Below are positions 1 to 9,240 of a stretch of DNA of 64,000 nt, piece by piece. Position numbers and translations under genes: made by a program. Origin of the DNA: Photobacterium kishitanii (GTDB taxonomy: Bacteria > Pseudomonadota > Gammaproteobacteria > Enterobacterales > Vibrionaceae); NCBI RefSeq assembly GCF_003026355.1, contig NZ_PYON01000012.1, forward strand, positions 85,209-149,208, given 5' to 3'. Numbering within the stretch: the first letter of the stretch is position 1; every line of letters starts with the position of its first letter. The notes under the pieces were generated by a model that did no database searches, had not been told where the DNA came from, and saw only the letters and a program-made list of their open reading frames with translations.

Positions 1-612
1 AGCAGCTTAATTAAATTCTTAGCGGGATTATTAAACGAGACAACTGAATGGCAAGGTCAACTGACTATTTCAGATAATCAGCCTTTAACAGGGCGAGTCG
101 CTTATATGGCTCAGCAGGATCTGTTATTGCCTTGGTTAACTGTACTCGAAAATGTATGTCTTAGTAGTAAGTTCGGCCACCATGCTTCGAACTCAAATCT
201 ACAACAACGGGCAATAACATTATTAGAGCACGTCGGCTTAGCAGATAAACAGCAGCTATTACCCCAACAGTTATCGGGCGGTATGCGTCAGCGCGTCGCA
301 CTTGCTAGAACATTATTGCAAGATCAACCGATTGTATTAATGGACGAGCCATTTTCAGCATTAGATGCTGTAACACGTTATCGCCTCCAAGATCTATTTG
401 TTAAATTACTTAAAAATAAAACCGTTGTGCTTATCACCCACGATCCTCAAGAAGCAATCCGATTGAGTGATCACCTGTATATATTGCAAGGTCAACCCGC
501 TTTTGCCACTGCATTGTCATTACCGCCGACATTACCACCACGGCGCTTTGATGCTGAATCTGCTAGCCACCAGCAACGTATTTTTGACATATTGGCACAC
601 GATCATGACTGA
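1..612 (+). CDS. thiZ: ABC transporter ATPase, thiamin-precursor importer (partial)
   Basis: The reading frame is open from the first base, so the 5' end, including the Walker A motif, lies outside the window. The visible part holds the Q-loop (AQQD), the signature LSGGMRQRVALAR, Walker B (IVLMDEPF), the D-loop (SALDA) and the switch histidine (LITHDPQEA). It would energise import of a pyrimidine precursor at the inner membrane. The gene overlaps the permease start by 8 nt and heads the visible thi operon, which supports ThiZ over the related nitrate/taurine ATPases. Family is certain; the substrate is inferred from the neighbours. Confidence 0.85.
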   Translation, partial: SSLIKFLAGLLNETTEWQGQLTISDNQPLTGRVAYMAQQDLLLPWLTVLENVCLSSKFGHHASNSNLQQRAITLLEHVGLADKQQLLPQQLSGGMRQRVALARTLLQDQPIVLMDEPFSALDAVTRYRLQDLFVKLLKNKTVVLITHDPQEAIRLSDHLYILQGQPAFATALSLPPTLPPRRFDAESASHQQRIFDILAHDHD

Positions 613-1408
613 TATTACTCGTTTAATCACCACCAAAGCAGCCCATAAGCAGTCACGTACAACCCATGACCTTGCCGCACCAATACGGTTACTAATCAGT
701 ATTAGTGTGCTACTAGGGCTATGGCAACTTACGGTCGTGGTGTTCAACTTACCCAGTTTTATTTTACCACCACCACTGGATGTGGCGCAGCGATTAGTTA
801 CGCGATACGACGTGTTACTTCGTAATACTTGGGTCACAGGGCAAGAGATCATTCTTGGACTCATTTTAGGTTTATCGCTAGGGCTATTTTTTGCCTTGCA
901 AATGTTGTTATTTAAACCTGTTAAACGATGGTTATTACCATTACTAATTGCAAGCCAGGCCATTCCTGTGTTTGCCATCGCGCCAGTATTAATGCTGTGG
1001 TTAGGTTATGGCATTGGCTCCAAGGTCGTTATGGCAGCGTTAATTATCTTTTTTCCTGTTACCACTTGCTGCTATGACGGCTTACGTAATACACCAACTG
1101 GTTATCTTGAATTATCAACCACGATGGGCGCGACTAAGTGGCAACAGCTTAAATATATTCGCTTCCCTGCTGCCTTACCTGCACTGGCTTCCGGCATTCG
1201 AGTCGCAGTGGTTATCGCACCGATTGGTGCAGTCGCAGGTGAATGGGTCGGTGCCAGTCAAGGCTTAGGCTATTTAATGCTTCAAGCTAATGCACGAATG
1301 ATGATTGATGAAATGTTCGCAGCACTGTTTATTTTGTCTTTGTTATCAATATCGCTGTATTACATCACAGACAGATTATTAAAACGCCTGCTCCCGTGGC
1401 AACCATAA
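605..1408 (+). CDS. thiX: ABC transporter permease, thiamin-precursor importer
   Basis: A 267-aa inner-membrane permease of the BPD_transp_1 family. About six hydrophobic segments are visible, and the EAA-like loop reads TTMGATKWQQLKYIRFPAALPAL, where it would contact the ATPase. I chose the ATG at 605, which overlaps the ATPase stop by 8 nt; the frame is open further upstream to 467, but that would lie deep inside the ATPase gene. The position between the ATPase and a THI5/NMT1-type binding protein marks it as the membrane part of a ThiXYZ importer for hydroxymethylpyrimidine-type compounds. Confidence 0.85.
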   Translation: MTDITRLITTKAAHKQSRTTHDLAAPIRLLISISVLLGLWQLTVVVFNLPSFILPPPLDVAQRLVTRYDVLLRNTWVTGQEIILGLILGLSLGLFFALQMLLFKPVKRWLLPLLIASQAIPVFAIAPVLMLWLGYGIGSKVVMAALIIFFPVTTCCYDGLRNTPTGYLELSTTMGATKWQQLKYIRFPAALPALASGIRVAVVIAPIGAVAGEWVGASQGLGYLMLQANARMMIDEMFAALFILSLLSISLYYITDRLLKRLLPWQP

Positions 1409-1468
1409 CGACACATTTAAATATAACTCCTCCCCTCATTTTGATACTTAATATTTAAAGGATTGATT

Positions 1469-2431
1469 GTGAAACGTATTTTTTTAATGACTACCATAAT
1501 GTTGATACTATTTGGCCTCTCAATCAGCGCTGAAGCAAGCCCACAACCCCAGAAACTCACCAAGATAAGCCTGATGCTTGATTGGTTTGTAAACCCCAAT
1601 CATGGGCCGATTATTATTGCTCAAGAACGCGGTTATTTTAAACAGCATGGCATCGAGGTTGATATTCAACAGCCTGCCGATCCGTCATTACCACCGAAAT
1701 TAGTTGCCGCTAATAAAATCGATCTTGCTGTTTCTTATCAACCCAATTTAACTATTGATGTTGCTGCTGGTTTACCGTTAATTAAAACCGCTACTCTGAT
1801 TGCAACCCCACTTAATACATTGATGGTATTAAAGAAAAGTGGCATCACTGATTTATCGCAATTGAAAGGAAAAACCATTGGGATTTCAATTGCAGGTAAT
1901 GAAGATGCGACCATTGGCACTATGCTTGCAGCTCACGGAGTTAAATTAAGCGATGTTAAAATTGTTAATGTCGGTTGGGCACTCTCATCATCATTGGCTT
2001 CAGGTAAAGTGGATGCTATCTGGGGGGGACTGCGTAATTTTGAAACCAACCAATTAGCTTTAGAAGGTTATCCAACTATCTCGTTTTTTCCTGAAGAAAA
2101 CGGTATCCCTAGTTATGATGAATTAATTTTTGTCGCCAATAGCAAACATTATAACCGTCAAGCTATCACGGCTTTTAATGCTGCTATCACCCAAGCAACC
2201 ACTTATATCATTAATCACCCAGATGCAGCTTGGAAGCAATTCATTCAATACGCCCCTGACACCTTAGATAACACGCTTAACCATAAAGCATGGAATGACA
2301 CTTTAAGCCGATTTGCTTTGCGCCCTGCGGCCGTTGATTTTAAACGTTACGATGATTACGCCCAATTCTTATTTAACCACCACGTTATAACCAAACTACC
2401 TCAAGCCAAAAATTACATTGGCAGCTTCTAA
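1469..2431 (+). CDS. thiY: Thiamin-precursor periplasmic binding protein (THI5/NMT1 family)
   Basis: An N-terminal signal peptide (residues 1-24, ending near SAEAS) precedes an NMT1/THI5-like binding domain. The opening LMLDWFVNPNHGPIIIAQERGYF segment is typical of the ThiY/THI5 family, in which ThiY binds formylaminopyrimidine or HMP. The protein should capture the substrate in the periplasm for the ThiX/ThiZ importer. A GTG start at 1469 is preferred because AAAGGA lies 6 nt upstream; a TTG at 1463 overlaps that site. It is followed 12 nt later by tenA, which fits salvage of base-degraded thiamin. The exact ligand cannot be read from sequence. Confidence 0.85.
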   Translation: MKRIFLMTTIMLILFGLSISAEASPQPQKLTKISLMLDWFVNPNHGPIIIAQERGYFKQHGIEVDIQQPADPSLPPKLVAANKIDLAVSYQPNLTIDVAAGLPLIKTATLIATPLNTLMVLKKSGITDLSQLKGKTIGISIAGNEDATIGTMLAAHGVKLSDVKIVNVGWALSSSLASGKVDAIWGGLRNFETNQLALEGYPTISFFPEENGIPSYDELIFVANSKHYNRQAITAFNAAITQATTYIINHPDAAWKQFIQYAPDTLDNTLNHKAWNDTLSRFALRPAAVDFKRYDDYAQFLFNHHVITKLPQAKNYIGSF

Positions 2432-2443
2432 GGAGAGATTATC

Positions 2444-3121
2444 ATGACATACCAAGATTTAATTGATGCTTGCCAACCACAATGGCAGACATATACCCAC
2501 CATTCATTTGTGATGCAACTTGGTCAAGGTACACTGCCTCACACCTGTTTTATGCATTATTTAAAACAAGATTTTTTGTTCTTAAAACAATATGCACGTG
2601 CTTATGCGTTAGCTATTTATAAAGCCCGAACGCTAGCCGATATGCGTCGAGCACTGCCAAGTGTAGCCGCTTTACTTGATCACGAAATTGCACATCATGT
2701 TGATTATTGTGGTGCTTGGCACCTCACTGAACAAGATATGGAACAAGAAGCTGAAGATGTCGCTACTGTTGCTTATACACGTTATGTATTAGATGCAGGT
2801 ATGCAAGGGGATATCGTCGATTTATATGTGGCTCTTGCGCCTTGTGCCATTGGTTATGCTGCAATTGGTAATATGTTAATCAATGATACTCAGACAGTGT
2901 TTGATACCAACCCTTATCGTAGCTGGATTGATCTTTATAGCGGTGAGAATTATCAGCAAGGTGTCGCTGCTGCAACGGTATATTTAAATAACCTATTAGC
3001 AGAAATCTCCGTTCATAGTCAACGTGGCCAACAATTGATTCAAACTTTTAAAGTAGCAACAGAAATGGAAATTGCATTCTGGCAACAAGGACTCAATGTT
3101 GGAGTAGTCGATAGTGAATAA
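2444..3121 (+). CDS. tenA: Aminopyrimidine aminohydrolase / thiaminase II
   Basis: A 225-aa cytoplasmic TenA/THI-4 protein of usual length. It hydrolyses aminomethylpyrimidine to HMP, and can cleave thiamin. Active-site landmarks are visible: Asp43 in YLKQDF, Tyr111 in AYTRYV, the nucleophile Cys134 in LAPCAIGY, Tyr165 in WIDLYSGE and Glu209 in ATEMEIAFW. The start has a good GGAGAG Shine-Dalgarno. The gene overlaps thiM by 8 nt, so translation is probably coupled. With the ThiY-type binding protein upstream, a salvage role is more likely than thiamin degradation. Confidence 0.95.
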   Translation: MTYQDLIDACQPQWQTYTHHSFVMQLGQGTLPHTCFMHYLKQDFLFLKQYARAYALAIYKARTLADMRRALPSVAALLDHEIAHHVDYCGAWHLTEQDMEQEAEDVATVAYTRYVLDAGMQGDIVDLYVALAPCAIGYAAIGNMLINDTQTVFDTNPYRSWIDLYSGENYQQGVAAATVYLNNLLAEISVHSQRGQQLIQTFKVATEMEIAFWQQGLNVGVVDSE

Positions 3122-3950
3122 CTCATCAAACGCCACTGTTACTGATGTTTCTATTACCAATGATATTATTGCCGCATTGGCCTTAGTGAGAGAACAAAAA
3201 CCATTAGTGGTCAATATTACTAATTTTGTCGTCATGAATACTACCGCCAACGCTTTGCTCGCCATTGGAGCTTCACCCATTATGGCGCATTCGCAGCAAG
3301 AAATGACAGAGATGATGCAAATTACAGGATCACTAGTGATCAATATCGGTACACTAGATAGTGTATGGATTGAAAGAATGTTATTTGCGGTAGAGCAAGC
3401 CAACGCGTACAACAAACCGATCATTTTAGATCCGGTCGGATGTGGTGCGAGTCTACTCCGCACTCAAACAGCACGTACCATTGCCGCTAACGCTAATAAT
3501 TTGATTATTCGCGGTAATGCTTCAGAGATTATTGCTCTTGCTGGCGAAAACAGCCAAACCAAAGGTGTTGATGCTCTCGATAGCAGTGATACGGCATTAA
3601 CCGCTGCGCACTATTTAGCGACACATTATCAAGCTAATGTGGTTATCTCTGGTGAAGTGGATTACGTTGTTAGCGCCACTCGCGTCATTAGCCTTAAAAA
3701 CGGTCACCACATGATGCCATATATCACAGGAATGGGATGCTCACTAACCGCACTGACTGGCGCATTTGCTGCTGTCGGTGATAGTACCGGACTAGCTGCT
3801 ACTGCTATATTAGCAATCGTTGGTGAAATAGCCGCGAAACACTCAGCAGGCCCTGCAACATTACAACTCAATATTCTCGATGGCTTATATCAGCTTAGTG
3901 CCGATCAAATACGTCAGCACCTTCGTATCGAAGTGGTATCATCATTATGA
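3114..3950 (+). CDS. thiM: Hydroxyethylthiazole kinase
   Basis: A 278-aa cytoplasmic ribokinase-like enzyme that phosphorylates 4-methyl-5-(2-hydroxyethyl)thiazole with ATP. Family motifs are the [23 protein letters not shown]-terminus, [13 protein letters not shown] (about 101-113), [13 protein letters not shown] segment near 132-140, and GMGCS with the active-site Cys209. Translation starts at a GTG that overlaps the tenA stop, and the gene overlaps thiE by ATGA. It supplies the thiazole phosphate half for ThiE, the next product of the operon. Confidence 0.96.
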   Translation: MNNSSNATVTDVSITNDIIAALALVREQKPLVVNITNFVVMNTTANALLAIGASPIMAHSQQEMTEMMQITGSLVINIGTLDSVWIERMLFAVEQANAYNKPIILDPVGCGASLLRTQTARTIAANANNLIIRGNASEIIALAGENSQTKGVDALDSSDTALTAAHYLATHYQANVVISGEVDYVVSATRVISLKNGHHMMPYITGMGCSLTALTGAFAAVGDSTGLAATAILAIVGEIAAKHSAGPATLQLNILDGLYQLSADQIRQHLRIEVVSSL

Positions 3951-4603
3951 GTAATATCCACAACCCTTATTTATTGTATTTAGTCACCGATGATCAACAA
4001 AGCATCACGGCTTTAGAACGCGTGGTACGTGAAGCCGTTGCTGGCGGCGTAACTATGGTACAAGTGCGTGAGAAACACGGTGATGTACGCGAATTTATTC
4101 AACGCGCTCAAGCAATTAAAACCATTCTTCAGCAAATCTATACAGCAACAGGCCATCATATCCCATTGATCATTAATGATCGGGTTGATGTTGCCCTAGT
4201 CGTCAATGCCGATGGCGTTCATCTAGGACAAACGGATATGCCCGTCACCCTAGCACGAAAGTTATTGGGTAACGATAAACTGATCGGACTTTCAATTGAA
4301 ACCGAGCAACAGCTATTAGATGCAGTCTCACTACCGATTGATTACATCGGGCTCAGTGCTATTTTTGCGACCACTACGAAAAACAATTTGCTGACATATT
4401 GGGGAATCGAAGGCTTACAGCACGCAGCAGCAATCAGCCGCTTTCCAATTGTAGCCATTGGCGGAATTAATCACTCTAATTTAACTGCAATAATGGAAGC
4501 GGGGGCTGACGGTGTTGCGATTGTGTCGGCAATAAGTCATGCCGAGGATCCTCGTCAAGCAACAAAAGAGATAGCAGCATTACTTAGCCCAAATTTACAA
4601 TAA
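3947..4603 (+). CDS. thiE: Thiamin-phosphate synthase
   Basis: A 218-aa TIM-barrel enzyme that joins HMP pyrophosphate and thiazole phosphate to form thiamin monophosphate. Visible motifs are VTMVQVREK (36-43), [22 protein letters not shown] with the metal/pyrophosphate ligands (74-95), the phosphate loop [11 protein letters not shown] (135-145) and AIGGI (170-174). It overlaps thiM by 4 nt and ends the operon ahead of a strong hairpin. An HMP-phosphate kinase (ThiD) is needed for the pathway but is not in the window. Confidence 0.96.
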   Translation: MSNIHNPYLLYLVTDDQQSITALERVVREAVAGGVTMVQVREKHGDVREFIQRAQAIKTILQQIYTATGHHIPLIINDRVDVALVVNADGVHLGQTDMPVTLARKLLGNDKLIGLSIETEQQLLDAVSLPIDYIGLSAIFATTTKNNLLTYWGIEGLQHAAAISRFPIVAIGGINHSNLTAIMEAGADGVAIVSAISHAEDPRQATKEIAALLSPNLQ

Positions 4604-4604
4604 T

Positions 4605-4636
4605 AAAAAATGGGCTGAAACTCTCAGCCCATTTTA
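4605..4636. terminator. Bidirectional terminator between thiE and the nuclease gene
   Basis: An 8-bp perfect stem TGGGCTGA / TCAGCCCA (4611-4618 and 4624-4631, loop AACTC) is flanked by an A-tract and a T-tract, so it can end the thi operon on + and the nuclease gene on -. Confidence 0.9.
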
Positions 4637-4652
4637 AATTATCGATTCTGTT

Positions 4653-7325
4653 TTAGTGTTTACGTCTAAATAAACTTAAACCTAGCAGTGATAGCAAACC
4701 AAAGATTCCCCAAGAGCCACCAGAACTATTATGTGGTGGCGTAATATCATCATCAGCCTTGACACCATCACGATGTCTAACATTAACCTCTATCTGTTGC
4801 GTCGCATTATCAACAACCGCTTTTTTCGTTATCGAGCGTGCTAATGAAAGCGTAAACGTATAATGACCCGCTTTTAAACCATCAACATTAAACATAATTG
4901 TCTGAGCACCATTTTGTTTTAATTCGATGCTAGGTAGAGATATTTCAGGCGTTGGTGAGATTGCTATTGTCGCAATATCCCCTGCTTGTGCCGTTACTGG
5001 CAATGTATAAGGTACGGATAAGCGGCTACCATCAAGTAACATTTGCAGTGGCACCTCACCCGCTTGGTTATAACGGTATGCTAACGCCAAAATAGCAGGA
5101 TCATGATCCGATGAGCGGTAAGCATCAGCACTGTATAATAAATCAACATTGGCGCCTTTATGCTCTTCGTTATAGTCAAATAACGTCGATTCCGCAGCAT
5201 TGATATGCCAATCCGTTGCATCTAAAACGCGATCTTTAAGCGAAGGACTGACAAGAATATGATCAAGCGAACCAATTTCATCATTGTATGAATAACTATA
5301 ACCAACGTGTGGTTTACCTTTACTCATCATGTCTACCGCATTGATGTAACCATAACTGTGGCTGATCACCCCACCTTCAGTGCCAAACTGAGGCTGTTCA
5401 CCAATAAAGGTATCACGCGCAGCTTTAAGTGTTTTTCCTGTTGGATTATCCGTTAATACCAACAATGCATCTTCTTGGCCGTAAGAGTTTAAATCACCAA
5501 CAATGACGCGATCTCCACCCCATTTTTCCATTTGCTTACCAATTTCGTAAGCCGCTGCTACTCGGAAGTTTTCACAAGAGCCTTGGAAATCTGGATCTTT
5601 GACTTTACCTTTGGCTGGATCGAAATTTTGCCATGTTTCCCAACCTTGCCAGTCTTCCCAACATGTAGAACCTTTTGATTTAAGATGATTAACACCAATA
5701 GTTAAACGTTTACCAGTATTATTAATAATGAACGAAGCAGCCAACATATCGCGTTGATAGTTTTTGCCGCTTTCACGCACTTTACCTTTACTATCAACTA
5801 ATGGAACACCATTTTTATCCGCAACCACAGGCGCTTGCTGTGATGGCATCAATATTTGTTTTACTTGTTCAACAGAAACTCGAGCAGGACGGTAAAGCAT
5901 ACCCGAGGTGATCGCATCACCACCAAAGGTATCTAATTCATCAATGATCGTATCGCCGTTAGAATCAACCCCAATAAAGGCATAGCGGTTATCAATATGA
6001 TCAGCTGTAGTGTGATCTGCTGAGTCTTCACGGTTATATTTTAAATTAACGCTGTTAACTAAACCTGAAATAGCCCCTGCACTACCATAGCCGTTATTTT
6101 CAATTTCCATTAACCCAAGAATATCAGCATCTAAACCATGAATAGCCGCGACAATTTTCGCTTGTTGCCGTTCAAATTCAGCTTCCGAGTCAGCGCCTCG
6201 ATTTGATTGCTGTGGGTTTGCATCACCACCGAATGGTGAATTAAAGTAATTCAATACATTTAAAGTCGCTACACGTACATCAAAACTATGATGTTCAGTT
6301 TTATCGTTCACTATTGGTGTAGGCTGACGAGGTTGATGTTTAATAATGTTTTCAGCTGTAATTGTATTTTGAGTAATTAAACGAAAATTATTATATGAGT
6401 AGCTTAACACCCCTTCTAAACCAACAATAGCATCGTTAATACGCAGCGGATTATTCAGAGGATCAACGGCAAAGTCAGGATAAAAAGGGATCACACCATC
6501 AGCAGCTTTACTATCAGTTTCAACATATAGGCGACGGTCGTTATTGTCTTCAGCCTGCTGTTTCGCTTCCTTACTGCCAGCAACATAGTGTTGATTCGGT
6601 TGGAAATTTGGCCGTTCAAATGCCAGAACTAAATTATTACGGTAACCACTATAATCAAAACTGAACGTACGAGAAATTCGCATTGTTTGATCATCTTCTT
6701 GCTCTGGAACAATGTCAGTAGGCAAGCGAATCAACATACCTTCATGACGTTCTAGCGTTGCTTGAAAACTATGACCATCTTCAGCAATTTGAACGAGATC
6801 GGTTGCCGCAGGCTTTCCAGCATTGGGGTTAACGACTTCCCACAAATCATTGGTTGCGACCACTTTGGTCATACCGTAATCTTCTTCAATAAAACCACGA
6901 ATACAAATTTCTTGACCAACAAGATCTGCATTTAACGGTTCATTGGTCTCAACAAATATGCCATTCGATGTGGTATCTACACCATCGTCATCAAATAGAT
7001 AAAAGCCTTTCTCTAATCCAGTAGTCACAGCACTAACTACACCCGTTACCAGATATTCTGCATCACTCTTATATTTACCATCAGCAATAAGTGGCGAACG
7101 GTATGAACTCCCCTGAATCTCACCGATACGTTTTTGACTTATTCCCTTAGCATCGCGACAAGGTGTAATAGATGCAGATTTCGTGGCTAATATTTCTATC
7201 GCTTTATTATTTGAAGAGCCTTCAACATCTTTAGAAATAGATACATTATTAATACCCGCGTAACTCGATGAACTAATAGCAGCACTCACCGCTAACGCCA
7301 ATAAAGAGAGTGATTTATTATTCAT
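4653..7325 (-). CDS. Secreted ExeM/NucH-type nuclease with GlyGly-CTERM anchor
   Basis: An 890-aa exoprotein. A signal peptide (ending SSYAG) is followed by an OB-fold-like NucH region (roughly 60-330), then an endonuclease/exonuclease/phosphatase domain with VATLNVLNYF, LMEIENNG, GVNHLKSKGS, VIVGDLNSYG, SLDHILVS and SDHDPAILAL, the conserved metal and catalytic blocks. A Gly/Ser-rich C-terminus, one membrane helix and RRKH match the GlyGly-CTERM signal processed by rhombosortase, usually on type II secretion substrates. The likely role is extracellular DNA degradation for phosphate or nitrogen. I chose ATG 7325 with AAGGGA upstream; a TTG 18 nt earlier overlaps that site. It lies 18 nt after a small unknown gene. 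Confidence 0.92.
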   Translation of the reverse strand: MNNKSLSLLALAVSAAISSSSYAGINNVSISKDVEGSSNNKAIEILATKSASITPCRDAKGISQKRIGEIQGSSYRSPLIADGKYKSDAEYLVTGVVSAVTTGLEKGFYLFDDDGVDTTSNGIFVETNEPLNADLVGQEICIRGFIEEDYGMTKVVATNDLWEVVNPNAGKPAATDLVQIAEDGHSFQATLERHEGMLIRLPTDIVPEQEDDQTMRISRTFSFDYSGYRNNLVLAFERPNFQPNQHYVAGSKEAKQQAEDNNDRRLYVETDSKAADGVIPFYPDFAVDPLNNPLRINDAIVGLEGVLSYSYNNFRLITQNTITAENIIKHQPRQPTPIVNDKTEHHSFDVRVATLNVLNYFNSPFGGDANPQQSNRGADSEAEFERQQAKIVAAIHGLDADILGLMEIENNGYGSAGAISGLVNSVNLKYNREDSADHTTADHIDNRYAFIGVDSNGDTIIDELDTFGGDAITSGMLYRPARVSVEQVKQILMPSQQAPVVADKNGVPLVDSKGKVRESGKNYQRDMLAASFIINNTGKRLTIGVNHLKSKGSTCWEDWQGWETWQNFDPAKGKVKDPDFQGSCENFRVAAAYEIGKQMEKWGGDRVIVGDLNSYGQEDALLVLTDNPTGKTLKAARDTFIGEQPQFGTEGGVISHSYGYINAVDMMSKGKPHVGYSYSYNDEIGSLDHILVSPSLKDRVLDATDWHINAAESTLFDYNEEHKGANVDLLYSADAYRSSDHDPAILALAYRYNQAGEVPLQMLLDGSRLSVPYTLPVTAQAGDIATIAISPTPEISLPSIELKQNGAQTIMFNVDGLKAGHYTFTLSLARSITKKAVVDNATQQIEVNVRHRDGVKADDDITPPHNSSGGSWGIFGLLSLLGLSLFRRKH

Positions 7326-7343
7326 TATTATAATTCCCTTCAA

Positions 7344-7535
7344 TTAAAAATATAGAGTTGCGTAAGTATCTTGAGCGGCTTTACCAATATTAGCTTCAAA
7401 GACTATAAAGGTTGAGACTGTCATCCTAGAACGTTCTTTATCCCACCAATAGTTATTAGTTTGGTCTTTATCTGAAACTAACGCGCCATAAGGATCAACC
7501 ATTTGTTTGCCGTTAAATACTGTAATAATATCCAT
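7344..7535 (-). CDS. Unknown 63-aa protein upstream of the secreted nuclease
   Basis: I do not recognise this protein. It is soluble, has no signal peptide or membrane segment, and is rich in Asp, Tyr and Trp in its middle (NNYWWDKERSR). The ATG at 7535 follows a purine-rich AAGAAGAAAA site; an earlier start at 7592 lacks one. It ends 18 nt before the nuclease start on the same strand and no terminator lies between, so the two are probably co-transcribed. A partner or inhibitor of the nuclease is possible, but nothing in the sequence proves it. Confidence 0.55.
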   Translation of the reverse strand: MDIITVFNGKQMVDPYGALVSDKDQTNNYWWDKERSRMTVSTFIVFEANIGKAAQDTYATLYF

Positions 7536-7819
7536 ATTTTCTTCTTGTTTTATTAAAGAGACAGAATTTAGCTTGCACAGTAATTTAACCAATCAAAAAC
7601 TCAATATTAAGAGTAAAGTTTTGTGACCTCAATTCCATATAGAGAACAAAACATTAAACAAATAATACTATTTTTATAATTTGGAATTAATGTAGGAGTT
7701 ATTATTATTTTATGTCGATTTAATACGAGGAAGAAATGAAGATTAATATAGTTAATAACCAAAATGTATTAACTATATTTATTTTAATACGCTAATACAG
7801 TTTGATTTATAATTTTCTA

Positions 7820-8158
7820 TTATTTTGTTATAGATGGTGATCGTGGCGGCATAGTTGCTCTTTCAATGCTGCACTCATATGACCCCATTTCAAACTCACG
7901 ACAAATCCACGGTCTATTTTCGTAAATAGTGCATAGTAACGTATCGCGATCAACAGCAGCACACCAGCCATCGTCAAGACGTAGCATGACTTCACCACCC
8001 CATTCGTCAATATCAATGTACTCTTCAGGAACACCCGTATCGGTAATAATCATCACTTCTAAGCGGCAACAACATGCTTGGCAGGTGCTACAGGTCATAC
8101 TTGGATCAGGTTCGGTGCTTATATTCGTTATATCAATGGTCATATCTATTATCGCCAT
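7820..8158 (-). CDS. YkgJ family cysteine-cluster protein
   Basis: A 112-aa cytoplasmic protein of the CxxCxxCC (YkgJ, UPF0153) family. The N-terminal cluster CSTCQACCCR (about 22-31) and the downstream cysteines in GWCA, LLCTIYENRPWICREF and YECS form the presumed Zn/Fe-chelating site. The biochemical role of the family is not settled. It is monocistronic, with its own AT-rich promoter region and no close partner. The start is the first ATG in the frame, with a weak AAGAAAA upstream. Confidence 0.85.
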   Translation of the reverse strand: MAIIDMTIDITNISTEPDPSMTCSTCQACCCRLEVMIITDTGVPEEYIDIDEWGGEVMLRLDDGWCAAVDRDTLLCTIYENRPWICREFEMGSYECSIERATMPPRSPSITK

Positions 8159-8382
8159 GTTTTCTTAGACGCATAGTAACTCAAACCCACTCTAAAAACA
8201 CTGACATCATTGTTATTGCTTATACAAGCACTATCCTATTCATAGTATAAATAGAAATATGATGACAATGTGTAAGCAATCATTCTCCCTTCACTCGTGT
8301 ATATATAGATTTACGTCCATATACTATAAATCCATGCTATTGTAATCAAATCAATAACAAAAAATTAACCAAAAGGATGGTT

Positions 8383-9030
8383 ATGCACGATATTACAACA
8401 ATGACAATCACGGTTTTTATGGGGTTCTTTGCCATGATGAACCCTATTGCCAATACCGCCGTTTTTGTAGGAATGACAGGGAGTCAAACTCCTGAACAAC
8501 GCAAAAAAACCGCATTTAAAGCCCTTACCGCTGCCTTTTTTATTATTGCTACCTTCTGTCTGTTAGGTAAAGGGATCTTTGAATTATTCAGTATTACCTT
8601 ACCAGCGCTGCGACTTTCAGGTGGCATTTTAGTCTTTTTAGTCGGTTACCACATGTTACAAGGTGATAGCTCAAAAATGCACTCAGAATCTAAAAGCAGC
8701 GACGTTAGCGAAGAGAAAGACATCTCTATTTCGCCATTAGCGTTACCTATTTTAGCCGGCCCTGGTACTATCGCGACAGCAATGAACTACTCCGCATCCG
8801 GATCATTTCTACATACTATTATCACCATTGTTGCTTTTGCGACCTTGTGTTTAATTACCCTAGTGTGTTTTCTTTATGGCCCAAAGCTGGTTGATAAGGT
8901 CGGTGAGGCCGGAATTACAATTACTACCCGCCTAATGGGATTAATTTTAACGGTTATTGGCATGCAGATGTTAATTCAAGGTGTACATGATGCATTCATG
9001 CTATTTAACACGACAAGTTTAGCGAAATAA
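8383..9030 (+). CDS. MarC family integral membrane protein
   Basis: A 215-aa MarC/YhgN-family membrane protein. Six hydrophobic segments are visible; the MMNPIAN motif in helix 1 and LPILAGPGTI in the second half are the conserved family repeats, separated by a Ser/Lys-rich cytoplasmic loop (about 104-118). Function is unresolved; the old link to multiple antibiotic resistance is not supported for MarC itself. ATG 8383 is preferred because AAAAGGA (8371-8377) is correctly spaced from it, while ATG 8377 overlaps that site. It stands alone before a hairpin. Confidence 0.9.
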   Translation: MHDITTMTITVFMGFFAMMNPIANTAVFVGMTGSQTPEQRKKTAFKALTAAFFIIATFCLLGKGIFELFSITLPALRLSGGILVFLVGYHMLQGDSSKMHSESKSSDVSEEKDISISPLALPILAGPGTIATAMNYSASGSFLHTIITIVAFATLCLITLVCFLYGPKLVDKVGEAGITITTRLMGLILTVIGMQMLIQGVHDAFMLFNTTSLAK

Positions 9031-9055
9031 TTCGCGATTATTTGCTCCTCGATGA

Positions 9056-9100
9056 CAAGATAACAGCCTTAACCCTTCCTTTTTTAAGGTTGTTATCTTG
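9056..9100 (+). terminator. Inverted repeat after the MarC gene
   Basis: A 17-bp stem (9056-9072 with 9084-9100, one G-U pair) with a T-rich loop lies 25 nt after the stop. It lacks a clear T-tract downstream, so termination is likely but not certain. Confidence 0.65.
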
Positions 9101-9120
9101 CATTGGTTACATTTTCACCC

Positions 9121-9150
9121 TCGACATTTACAAACAAACCTCTGTATAAT
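9121..9150 (+). promoter_or_regulatory. Sigma-70 type promoter of ybiT
   Basis: TCGACA at 9121-9126 and a consensus TATAAT at 9145-9150 are 18 nt apart. This would leave a 5' leader of about 85 nt before the TTG start. Confidence 0.6.
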
Positions 9151-9240
9151 CCGCACCCTTTACATCTATCTCTGTTTTCGTGCATCTTCTTTTGGCTTTA
9201 TTGTCAAAAAATCATCGAATAAAACTGCTAGGAATACCTC

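Noticed and set aside
467..604. Upstream extension of the permease gene
   Set aside because: It would lie inside the ATPase gene, while ATG 605 has the normal overlap and family start.
532..978. Minus-strand open frame of 148 codons inside the thiX gene
   Set aside because: It is the opposite strand of a clear permease gene and reads as non-biological sequence with no ribosome site.
2996..3463. Minus-strand open frame of 155 codons over tenA and thiM
   Set aside because: Antisense of two well-supported enzymes; its composition mirrors their complement.
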